This document shows positions 8,511 through 15,654 of a DNA stretch of 64,000 bases, one piece after another. Source of the DNA: Desulfobacteraceae bacterium (GTDB lineage: Bacteria; Desulfobacterota; Desulfobacteria; Desulfobacterales; Desulfobacteraceae); contig JAAEMK010001108.1 in the NCBI GenBank assembly GCA_024225635.1, forward strand, positions 1-64,000, read 5' to 3'. Both the position numbers and the translations under genes were made by a program. Under the pieces are notes generated by a model. The model saw nothing but the letters and a program-made list of their open reading frames with translations, had not been told where the DNA came from and made no database searches. How positions within the stretch are numbered: the stretch's first letter is position 1; every line of letters starts with the position of its first letter.

Positions 8511-9689
8511 TTATTGGCTGATACCCGGTTGTTGTATCAGTGAAAGGTAACTTGTGCAGGGTTCAGTTTTGACTGACTCCTTGTTCCCCCTATAGGCCGC
8601 CCTAGCCTTTTTGCGTTCCATTTTTCTTACCCTGTTCCTTTCCCACCTTTCCAGATGAAAGGCAAGACGGTTACGTCTTCCCTCGAATTGCTGGTGTAGT
8701 GTATTAAAAAAAAGTTGATCTGGATTGTCTTTACGCGATCCGGTATTAATTCCATTTTTTAATGCCCTGCCAGCCCAGGTTTCAACAAGACGGGTTACAT
8801 TCTCGTGCATTCCCCTGAGGCCAGGATGTTTGGGGGTGTCCCAAAGCGCAACGATGATTTCGGCCGCCTTTTGTCCAGTTTCTGCATCGGAGGTAACATC
8901 TTCAAATTGAACAAAAAGCAAGAAAAAAATAGCTGAAATCAAACATAGATCCGATTTTTCAAAGGGCTTTAACCATTGATACATCCGCTTGACGGCCAAT
9001 TGCGGGAACTTTTCGTAAAGCAGGCCGAACAGATCGGTGATATCTGGGTAATGGAGGAAGCGGCCAGCTTTAAGTATTTTCCCAATCGCGTCAAATGCTT
9101 CATTTGGATAGGAAGCGGCTGTCATCGTGAAAGTATACAGGGCTGTATCGGTCAATGATTTGTTGTTGACATTAACCCAGTGCTTGAGAAGCGACAGCAC
9201 CTGATTTTTATGCTGCTCATCCAGGATAAGCTGCGACAGCACAATAGCGGCGGATTCGCGGATCACTGATGATTTGCTTTTGGCCCAAGGTGCAATTACT
9301 GCCTCTTTGAGATCAAGGAACGGCAACCGGACGGAAAGTGAACTGACCGCAGATGCGGCGTAGTGCCTAATCTCCGGTTTCTCGTCAGCGCCCATCGTCT
9401 GAATGAAACTTAGGATTTCAGGCAGTCGGTTGGAGAGTGGATAACTTTCCAACAATTTTAAAACCGTTTGACGCTGTTCGTCCTCCCTGAATCCCAGGGA
9501 GCGAACCTTACTGGCTCCAAGTTCGGTGTATCGTTTAACATCCACCGGTGAGATCTGGGTTCGGCTAAAAAAATCCACATGTTGTTTTTTGGTTTGTTCC
9601 GAATCAATCCCTTTGGACTGGTTTAAAACCGAGGAGGAAATTTTAATTTCAATTCCGTTTTCATTTGCTGCTTTGTCCGGCTGCACCAT
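8511..9689 (-). CDS. HEAT/ARM-like helical repeat protein of the putative conflict operon
   Basis: 392 residues made mostly of paired helices. Repeats with the HEAT pattern are visible around residues 85-215 (EKPEIRHYAASAVSSLSV and SSVIRESAAIVLSQLI). A second helical region follows to about 330, and the C-terminus is strongly basic (RRNRLAFHLERWERNRVRKM). There is no signal peptide or membrane segment; one hydrophobic stretch (CLISAIFFLLFVQF) is probably a buried helix. It starts three bases after the preceding gene, so the two are surely co-translated and may be two halves of what is a single chain in relatives. Likely role: a recognition or scaffold surface within the complex. No enzyme motif was found. 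Confidence 0.7.
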   Translation of the reverse strand: MVQPDKAANENGIEIKISSSVLNQSKGIDSEQTKKQHVDFFSRTQISPVDVKRYTELGASKVRSLGFREDEQRQTVLKLLESYPLSNRLPEILSFIQTMGADEKPEIRHYAASAVSSLSVRLPFLDLKEAVIAPWAKSKSSVIRESAAIVLSQLILDEQHKNQVLSLLKHWVNVNNKSLTDTALYTFTMTAASYPNEAFDAIGKILKAGRFLHYPDITDLFGLLYEKFPQLAVKRMYQWLKPFEKSDLCLISAIFFLLFVQFEDVTSDAETGQKAAEIIVALWDTPKHPGLRGMHENVTRLVETWAGRALKNGINTGSRKDNPDQLFFNTLHQQFEGRRNRLAFHLERWERNRVRKMERKKARAAYRGNKESVKTEPCTSYLSLIQQPGISQ

Positions 9690-9692
9690 AAG

Positions 9693-10397
9693 CTATACTC
9701 CCTTCCGGCTGTCAGAAGTTTCAAACAGAATTTGCTTTATTGCGTCAGATATGGGGGGCATATACTTCCGATTGAGTCCCTGAAATAAGCCCACGGTTAT
9801 CACCATACTTTTTTCATCTTCATCAAGGTCGTTGTAAAACCAATTAAGAATGGCGGAATCATCATCGCCTGACAGTGGGTGGGATTGGGATTCCTTATTT
9901 TGGGTAACATCATCCTTCACGAATTCAATCCTGGTATTGAATTGGTGGATTTTAGGGTTACGGGCCTTGTGTTTAGATTTTTCCCACATAGCGTGGTACT
10001 TAATGAATTGGTTGGGCCGTTTGGCTTTGATGCTCTGCCACAATTGATCATGGCAATCATTGGTATTACAGTGCTGAATGATTTTTCTAACAATAGTGGC
10101 AAATTTGTCTGTATTGCGAATTTCCTTGTGAAGCTCATCAGAATATTCAAAGCAGAAATTACCGATATCTTCCGGGTCGCTAAATGATTGGGTCAGGCAG
10201 TTCCGGATGATTTGTTCTGGGTCGTTACTATAAAAGTCATCAACATTTTTTGGCGCGTGAAGCGAACCGGTGTCCGGTTCCTCAATGCCGGCCGGCGCGG
10301 TGTCCTCTTCCGGTTGATCTGACGAGTCTTCCGTATTCATAGACTCACCAGCTCCAACCACCGGGTCTTTACCATCCTTTTTTGGGACTTCATCCAT
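9693..10397 (-). CDS. Adaptor (effector-associated-like) domain protein
   Basis: 234 residues in three parts. Residues 1-55 are an acidic, low-complexity linker. Residues ~59-140 are a compact helical domain (CLTQSFSDPEDIGNFCFEY, then FATIVRKIIQHC and QSIKAKRPNQFIKYHAMWE) that is also the C-terminal domain of the upstream nucleoside-phosphorylase-like protein. Residues ~185-225 form a short conserved-looking module (ILNWFYNDLDEDEKSMVITV, then GLFQGLNRKY). The shared domain resembles the effector-associated (EAD) death-like adaptors described in bacterial NTP-dependent conflict systems, which join effectors to sensors by like-with-like binding. No catalytic motif is seen. It would link the phosphorylase-like protein to the HEAT/SPFH components. 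Confidence 0.65.
   Translation of the reverse strand: MDEVPKKDGKDPVVGAGESMNTEDSSDQPEEDTAPAGIEEPDTGSLHAPKNVDDFYSNDPEQIIRNCLTQSFSDPEDIGNFCFEYSDELHKEIRNTDKFATIVRKIIQHCNTNDCHDQLWQSIKAKRPNQFIKYHAMWEKSKHKARNPKIHQFNTRIEFVKDDVTQNKESQSHPLSGDDDSAILNWFYNDLDEDEKSMVITVGLFQGLNRKYMPPISDAIKQILFETSDSRKGV
9983..10224. repeat. Adaptor-domain DNA duplication, copy 1
   Basis: This stretch encodes the adaptor domain and is nearly 90% identical by eye to 10440-10680, with no gaps noticed. Both copies lie in the same orientation in neighbouring genes. The high DNA identity, including silent positions, points to a recent duplication or ongoing gene conversion between the two domains. Confidence 0.75.
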
Positions 10398-10422
10398 TGG
10401 GATGCCTCACTTTATTTAATGT

Positions 10423-11748
10423 TTAATCTATCGTTTGTTCCCACATAGCGTGGTATTTAATGAATTGGCTGGGCCGTTCGGTTTTGATACTCTGCCACAA
10501 TTGATCATGGCAATCATTGGCATAACAGTGCTGAATGATTTTTCTGACAATAGTGGCAAACCCGTCTTCATTGCGAATTTCCCTGTGAAGCTCATCAGAA
10601 TATTCAAAGCAGAAATTATCGATCTCTTCCCGGTTGCTGAATGACCGGGTCAGGCACTCACGGATGATCTGTTTTGGATTTCCGGCACAAATGACGTTCT
10701 GCGTATGCCGATCATCCGGTGTATCCGTCTGTTCAGTTGCTGTCGGTTCAGGTCCTTCAATGATCGGTTCCCTGGTGCCAGCATCTGCCGGGATTCCGGA
10801 TTCGGCTGCCCTTTCCTTAGATCTGTTATGACCGAATAGACCGGCACGAATGCCGAAGATCAAAAGGGAAAGAGCATTAATAATCGATACGGATCGAAAT
10901 CCGTCATTGGTGATATCTTCAATCAGCTCCTTTCGTTCATCGGCAAAATCGGAAATGCCTCGAATGGCAATGATTCTGGGCGCAGAATCCCGGATATGGA
11001 CGGCATCATATACGCCGGCAGATTCCATCTCCAAAGCGGCCACCTTCCTGTCAGCATTTGTTTTAACCCATTGGACAAATGCATTGCCTTTTCCAACCAC
11101 CGGACCACTAGCTAATTTTCTGTCATCCCCTGCAACCAGTCCTGGTTTGTGTCGCAGTTTCAGGCCGAGCTTAGTCAGTGCATGCCTCACTGGGTGGGTG
11201 GCAACAGTTGAAAACCGGGCATCACAACCATCCGACCATTGTTTGAACAATTCTGGATGGACACTTCTAAACAATTGAAAACGGTCGAGCAGACGCGGTG
11301 ATGTAGGGTAATGAGTTCCCGAGGTTTCAAAAATCCACTGTTTTGTTTTGCCTCGGGTTGCTGAATTTGCAAGGTATTCATTAACGCTGTCGGGTATGAA
11401 CACATCACCGGGCTGCAAATCTTCGGATAGTGCTCCGGCTATCCCTAGTACAACCACATCCCGCACAGTTGATGTGGTCAAAACGGCGGAGGTCACCGAT
11501 GCTGCCCGGGTGATTCCCATTTTGCCGGCCGGTACAACCGCCAGTCGGATTTTCCTATCCTGAACCGGAGAATAGATACTGCCGTACCAAATTGTAACGC
11601 ACAGATCATCGAGTTCACAAGGCCTGAAGGAGGTGTCCAGCTCGTTGATCAAGATATCAGTAAGGTCGTTAAATTCTTCGCTAAGTGCAATATATAGAAG
11701 GATGTCAATTTTTGTGGATGGTGAAAATTGATTTTTATTCTTATCCAT
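10423..11748 (-). CDS. Nucleoside phosphorylase-like protein fused to an adaptor domain
   Basis: 441 residues; first gene of the five-gene operon. Residues ~10-300 are a purine-nucleoside-phosphorylase/MTA-nucleosidase (PNP_UDP) domain: VVVLGIAGALSEDLQPGDVF, the substrate-binding ALEMESAGVYDAV, and RGISDFADERK. These are the residues that hold ribose and purine base in active family members, so it is probably catalytic. Residues ~300-350 form a linker, and ~356-441 are the same helical adaptor domain found in the next protein. PNP domains with effector-associated adaptors are known from predicted conflict systems, where they may cleave nucleotides or sense nucleotide-derived signals. The start ATG at 11746-11748 follows a weak AGGATC site. 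The gap to the next gene is 25 bases. Confidence 0.8.
   Translation of the reverse strand: MDKNKNQFSPSTKIDILLYIALSEEFNDLTDILINELDTSFRPCELDDLCVTIWYGSIYSPVQDRKIRLAVVPAGKMGITRAASVTSAVLTTSTVRDVVVLGIAGALSEDLQPGDVFIPDSVNEYLANSATRGKTKQWIFETSGTHYPTSPRLLDRFQLFRSVHPELFKQWSDGCDARFSTVATHPVRHALTKLGLKLRHKPGLVAGDDRKLASGPVVGKGNAFVQWVKTNADRKVAALEMESAGVYDAVHIRDSAPRIIAIRGISDFADERKELIEDITNDGFRSVSIINALSLLIFGIRAGLFGHNRSKERAAESGIPADAGTREPIIEGPEPTATEQTDTPDDRHTQNVICAGNPKQIIRECLTRSFSNREEIDNFCFEYSDELHREIRNEDGFATIVRKIIQHCYANDCHDQLWQSIKTERPSQFIKYHAMWEQTID
10440..10680. repeat. Adaptor-domain DNA duplication, copy 2
   Basis: This is the partner of 9983-10224 and encodes the C-terminal adaptor of the nucleoside-phosphorylase-like protein. 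Confidence 0.75.
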
Positions 11749-11966
11749 AGAAGATCCTTTTCTGGGCTCAGACGGATGTGAGCCTCTGATTCAATGACAG
11801 ATCAAGTTTTTTTGTCGAATTGCCTGGTTTTTCAAACCAAACTTGCTTCGATTGCCCATCGATAGGGTCGGACCAGGTTTCGATTTTTATTTACTTGATT
11901 ATATTTATAATGTCTCTTGATGATTCAGTTTCTTGCCTTTTAGAAGGGTTGTTTTGATATCAAAAT
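11749..11966. other. Upstream region of the putative conflict operon
   Basis: AT-rich non-coding stretch that must hold the promoter for the minus-strand operon. Short runs of T and A are present, but no -35/-10 pair could be assigned with confidence, and no operator palindrome was obvious. Confidence 0.3.
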
Positions 11967-12155
11967 TTACATTGGCACCATTTTTTCTCTCAGTTCAAAA
12001 CGCGTATCTGATATGATTTTCATCTGACCCTTGCCCTTGTCTCCAAGAAGTTCTTTGGTCTTTTCTATAACGTCCACGAGCCGACTGGGTATCAGATCCA
12101 GATCCGCCCACAACGCAGTTTGAACCTTAGCCTCGGTTTTGGGGAGACTTTCTTA
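11967..12155 (-). pseudogene. Remnant of an unrecognised gene (3' end only)
   Basis: On the minus strand a frame of about 62 codons without a start reads VQTALWADLDLIPSRLVDVI, then EKTKELLGDKGKG, and ends ELREKMVPM-stop at 11967-11969. The amino-acid mix is that of a real protein, but an in-frame stop just upstream (near 12156) removes the beginning. The family is unknown. Confidence 0.35.
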
Positions 12156-12164
12156 TAAAAGTGC

Positions 12165-12389
12165 TTATCCCCACCTGCAATATTGATTGTCCTTACAGAG
12201 CCCTTTGGGGCAGTTATACAAAATATTTATTTGATCATTAATGTTTGTAATTTGTTTATTTAAGAAATTAAAATTATTTGAGTTTTCATCCCTGAGTTTT
12301 TCAATGAATTTGGAAGTTCGAATTTCCCTGAGCTTTGAATAATTAGTTAGGATATACCATATTTTTACAACCGTTGAAAAGTCAAACAC
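12165..12389 (-). CDS. Small hypothetical protein, AT-rich
   Basis: 74 codons from a GTG start with a GGAG site about seven bases upstream. The product is rich in asparagine, lysine and isoleucine, with a likely coiled-coil (NFNFLNKQITNINDQINIL) and three cysteines in the C-terminal 20 residues. It is much more AT-rich than its neighbours and lies among remnants. It could be a real small foreign gene or chance; no family is recognised. Confidence 0.3.
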   Translation of the reverse strand: MFDFSTVVKIWYILTNYSKLREIRTSKFIEKLRDENSNNFNFLNKQITNINDQINILYNCPKGLCKDNQYCRWG

Positions 12390-12557
12390 TGATGCTCCAT
12401 AGTCTCTTAATTATGCCAATCAGTGACAAATGCTTAAACGATTCCGCAGTTAATCGTAACATTCGATCAATAGCTCTTTAGCTTTATGAGCTGAAACAAT
12501 CACTCTTAGCAAAAAAATGCAAGAAAAATGTAAATCAAAGCCTGGATTGTTAACGAA
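12390..12557. other. AT-rich stretch without a recognised gene
   Basis: No frame here has a ribosome site or family signature. It runs into the transposase remnant at 12558 and may include the decayed left part of that element. Confidence 0.3.
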
Positions 12558-12797
12558 TGGTTGGATATACACCCTAAACTCGTATTGGAAATTCTACCGC
12601 CATATTCACCGAACCTCAATTTGATCGAACGGTTCTGGCGTTTTTTTTAAGACAAATTGGGGAAGAACAAGTACTACGAAAAATACAAAACCTTTCGGGC
12701 AAAGACTTTTCAGCTTCTTAATCATACCGATGACTATATTGATGAATTCAAAAGTCTGATGGTTGAAAGGTCTGAAATCATAGAAATAATCGCATAA
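12558..12797 (+). pseudogene. IS630-family transposase, 3' remnant with internal stop
   Basis: The frame reads WLDIHPKLVLEILPPYSPNL, then NLIERFWRFF, then a TAA, and continues in the same frame as DKLGKNKYYEKYKTFRAKTF to TAA 12795-12797. The LPPYSPNLNLIERFWR box is the hallmark of the IS630/Tc1-type DDE domain, where the glutamate is catalytic. The 5' half of the gene is missing and one premature stop is present, so it is dead. Confidence 0.75.
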
Positions 12798-12895
12798 TTA
12801 ATGCCTCAGCAGACCAAAGTGTGGAACACTATAAACTTGGAAAGGCGTTTTGTATTTTTATAAATAAGCCTGAATACAGAGGCTACTGTATCGAA

Positions 12896-13981
12896 CTATT
12901 TCAAAAGCTGCCGGGTCTGTTTTGTCCAGGATCCGGATAGATTCTGTATCATGACCTTAGGACGAATTCCCTCGTCTTGCCAGGAGCGGCCATGAGGACC
13001 GTATAACCGGCCCCGGCTGATGACAAGGGCGGATCCGTCGGAAAGTTCCACCACCTTCTGGGTCATGGCTTTGCCAAAACTTTTTGTTCCTAGATTGACG
13101 GCCCTGCCATGGGCCGTCAGGGCCCGGGTCAGCACCTCTGAAGCAGAGGCTGTGAACCCGTTTTGCCAAATATAAGTTTTCTCGCCCTTCCATATCTGCC
13201 CTTTGGCTTTATAGGTGACCTTGCCCCGGGGGGTTTCAATAGTGAGCACCGGCAGTCCCGGTGCCAGGAATAGTCCGGCCGCATCCACAGCGGCAAAAAG
13301 ATCGCCCCCCGGGTTGTTGCGCAGGTCCAGCACCAGACGGGAGGCACTGGCGTAGGATTTAAGAGTGGCCTTGAGTTCGGCCAGGGTATGGGGGGAAAAA
13401 TGGCTGATGCGAAGGATTAAAAACTCCTCTGATGGGACGGGCCAGACCGACTGATCTTTCATGGGCTGCCGGAAGATAGAGACCTCTGATGCTCTGCCGC
13501 TTCGGAGAATCTTTAGGGTGACCCGGGTATCTTTCCGGCCCCGGATCCGGCTTCCCACCCAGAAGAGGGGCCGGTTTTTTACGGCGGCCCCATCCACGGC
13601 AAGAAGCTCGTCCCCTTCTGCGATGCCCGCCTTTTGGGCAGGACCAAAGGGCCGCGGGATGAGAAAAAACCGGCCTTCCCGGATCAGCAGTTCCATGCCC
13701 ACCCCGGAAAATCGATGATTTCTGGCCACTTTCCATGCCCGGTACTCTTCAGGGGATAGATACTCCCCATAAGGGTCATAAGCTTTTAACCAGGCCTGTA
13801 CCGCGCCTTGAGCGATCTCACCCGATTCGAGAGCGCCCAAAGCATGTTTTTTTATCTGAGTGACAGCCTCAAAAAAAAAGAGCATGGCCTGATCATTGGT
13901 CCAGTGTTCGGTTCCGGCCGGTCTGACGTGGGTCGGGAACCATACTATACAAAGAAAAATGATCAGGCCGCATCGAATCAT
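12896..13981 (-). CDS. S41-family (C-terminal processing) protease, periplasmic
   Basis: 361 residues. A signal peptide (about 1-22) is followed by a helical region, a PDZ domain (about 90-165, with FSGVGMELLI and AGIAEGDELLAVDGAAV) and the S41 protease core. The catalytic serine lies in the box NGFTASASEVL and the lysine in SFGKAMTQKVV; the substrate-channel strand is LVLDLRNNPGGDL. Such proteases cut periplasmic proteins near their C-termini or act in envelope signalling. At 361 residues it is short for a Prc/CtpA enzyme but has all the parts. It is the last gene of the TagRST-like operon, starting right after the coiled-coil lipoprotein gene, so its substrate may be one of the operon's own lipoproteins. 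Confidence 0.85.
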   Translation of the reverse strand: MIRCGLIIFLCIVWFPTHVRPAGTEHWTNDQAMLFFFEAVTQIKKHALGALESGEIAQGAVQAWLKAYDPYGEYLSPEEYRAWKVARNHRFSGVGMELLIREGRFFLIPRPFGPAQKAGIAEGDELLAVDGAAVKNRPLFWVGSRIRGRKDTRVTLKILRSGRASEVSIFRQPMKDQSVWPVPSEEFLILRISHFSPHTLAELKATLKSYASASRLVLDLRNNPGGDLFAAVDAAGLFLAPGLPVLTIETPRGKVTYKAKGQIWKGEKTYIWQNGFTASASEVLTRALTAHGRAVNLGTKSFGKAMTQKVVELSDGSALVISRGRLYGPHGRSWQDEGIRPKVMIQNLSGSWTKQTRQLLK

Positions 13982-13982
13982 C

Positions 13983-14483
13983 TTACAATCCGCTTAAGGC
14001 TTCCGCCTCTGCCAGGAGTTCATTCATGCGTTTCTGAAGCGCCTCGATTTTTTTCTGCTTGGCGGCATCGCTTTTCGGAAAATTATTGACCTGGATGGTC
14101 TGGGACCGCAGGCCGGCAACTTTGGTTTTAAGTCGTGCCAGCTCTTTTTCCTGTTTGGCATTGGCCGCCTTGGCCTGGTCCAGTTTCCGCTGGAGTTTAC
14201 CTGAGTCTGCATATAGGGCGGATAACTGCTGCCTTACAGACTCATGCTCAGCCTGCCTGGCCTGCTTGTCCGCTTTGTGGCGCTCTGTTTCTTCTTGTGT
14301 TTTAGCCGTATCCGCCTCGGTTTCGGCCAGCTCGCCCCTCCGCTCTTCCAGACGCTGCTCATAGGCTTTGGGATTATAGGAGAAAAGCCCACCCTTCCGG
14401 GGATCGGTTTCTGTTGACGCCGTGCAGCCGAACAACGCAAAGAAGAGCAAAGCATAACAAATCAAACCCATGACCTGTTTCAT
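13983..14483 (-). CDS. Coiled-coil lipoprotein
   Basis: About 166 residues from the ATG at 14483, chosen because a GGGAGG ribosome site lies just upstream and a proper lipoprotein signal follows (FALFGCTAS, with the lipidated cysteine near residue 20). The longer frame to 14531 lacks these. Most of the mature protein (about 40-160) is a charged coiled-coil (ELAETEADTAKTQEETERH). No family is recognised. It lies between a second coiled-coil lipoprotein and the S41 protease in the same operon and probably forms a rod or partner at the inner face of the outer membrane. Confidence 0.75.
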   Translation of the reverse strand: MKQVMGLICYALLFFALFGCTASTETDPRKGGLFSYNPKAYEQRLEERRGELAETEADTAKTQEETERHKADKQARQAEHESVRQQLSALYADSGKLQRKLDQAKAANAKQEKELARLKTKVAGLRSQTIQVNNFPKSDAAKQKKIEALQKRMNELLAEAEALSGL

Positions 14484-14499
14484 GATACTGCCTCCCTTA

Positions 14500-15174
14500 T
14501 TAAACCGCCATGCGGCTGGACAGTCCGGCAAGATCTTCGCTGTGCTGTTCCAGCTCGCTTATCAGCCCTTCCAGCTTGCTAATTTCAGCATCCAGAGCCT
14601 TGGACTGGCTGGTATCGCCCTTGCTCTCGATTTGGGCCACGGCCTGTTTCTGGGAGTCCAACTCAAACCTTACTCGGTCCAGCTTTTTATTGGTGGTTTT
14701 AATCGAAGCATCAATCTTTTTCTTTTCTGCCAGAAGGGCTGATTTTCTCGCCTTTTTGGCGTCATACTGGGCCTTTAAGACCTGTGTCTCCTCTTCCAGC
14801 ATGGCGATATCGATGCGTAACTGGTTATTGTAGGACCGGCTATCCCCGTTCACCTGTTTGGCAGAGGCGATACACTCATTCAGCCAATCTTCTTCTTTGG
14901 CATATTCTGCCTTTTTAGAAGCTACATGGCTACTATAGGCATATCCGGCAGCTCCGCCGGCGGCCGCACCTACAGCCGCACCGATGAGCGTACCTGTAGA
15001 ATCCCCTCCCACCCAATTTCCGATAAGCCCGCCGATCAGGGCACCGGTCCCTGCGCCCACAGCCGTACCTTCCGTTTTGGTCCGGCTGGCATCGGAAGTG
15101 GAACCGGTGGTAGTACAGCCCATGGGCATGGCAAAAATAGTTACAGCAAGCATGATTGCAATAATACGGGACAT
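14500..15174 (-). CDS. Glycine-zipper, coiled-coil lipoprotein (TagQ position)
   Basis: 224 residues. The signal peptide ends in the lipobox MPMGC, which puts the modified cysteine at residue 20. Residues ~37-80 form a glycine zipper (GTGALIGGLIGNWVGG and IGAAVGAAAGGAAGYAY), a pattern that inserts into or spans membranes in outer-membrane lipoproteins. Residues ~100-220 form a long coiled-coil. In Pseudomonas the outer-membrane lipoprotein TagQ holds the TagR protein in place; this gene occupies the equivalent position next to a TagR-like gene, but sequence similarity to TagQ itself was not established. It lies 16 bases before the second lipoprotein gene. Confidence 0.75.
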   Translation of the reverse strand: MSRIIAIMLAVTIFAMPMGCTTTGSTSDASRTKTEGTAVGAGTGALIGGLIGNWVGGDSTGTLIGAAVGAAAGGAAGYAYSSHVASKKAEYAKEEDWLNECIASAKQVNGDSRSYNNQLRIDIAMLEEETQVLKAQYDAKKARKSALLAEKKKIDASIKTTNKKLDRVRFELDSQKQAVAQIESKGDTSQSKALDAEISKLEGLISELEQHSEDLAGLSSRMAV

Positions 15175-15235
15175 CTTTCTACTCCTTTTGGTTTTTCCCT
15201 TTCTTCCCTTTTGGGGGTTGTTTAAACAACCAATT

Positions 15236-15650
15236 TTAACGATCCATGGGAAGAATCAGGGTTTTATTATTTTGAAAACGTAGTACAAGTTCTATCTTTT
15301 CTTTGGCCTTGGCAAGGGTATGGTTACCCCCGCTTAAACTTTGCATTTCTGTTTCTAATCCGGTTCTCCCAGTTTTCCGGTATCTGGATACTCACAGGCC
15401 CTATAGTATGTTCTTCCACTGAGGCCCCGAATCCATGGACAAAGAACAGGCAAGGGGTTCGTGATCATCCCCGAACTCCATGCCGCAGGTCGACAGGGCA
15501 ATCCAGGCCACCCGTCGTTCGGTCCTTCCTTCTCGGGATGTACCCTCATGGACCTTTCCGTCAAATACTGTGTCCCGCTTTATTTTGTACCAGAGATTGA
15601 GTTCCAGCAATACGGGAGCGATCAGGCCCGTATTTATCTTTCACAAGGAC
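15236..15650 (-). pseudogene. Decayed gene between the TagR-like and lipoprotein genes
   Basis: One minus-strand frame can be followed across the whole stretch: LELNLWYKIKRDTVFDGKVH, then RRVAWIALSTCGMEFGDDHE, two in-frame stops near 15400, then EMQSLSGGNHTLAKAKEKIE and a final stop at 15236-15238. It has no good start codon and is interrupted, so it is broken, or it carries compensating frameshifts that cannot be resolved by eye. The last ~33 residues resemble the C-terminus of the membrane protein at 6616-7251 in the neighbouring operon. Confidence 0.5.
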
Positions 15651-15654
15651 CTCC

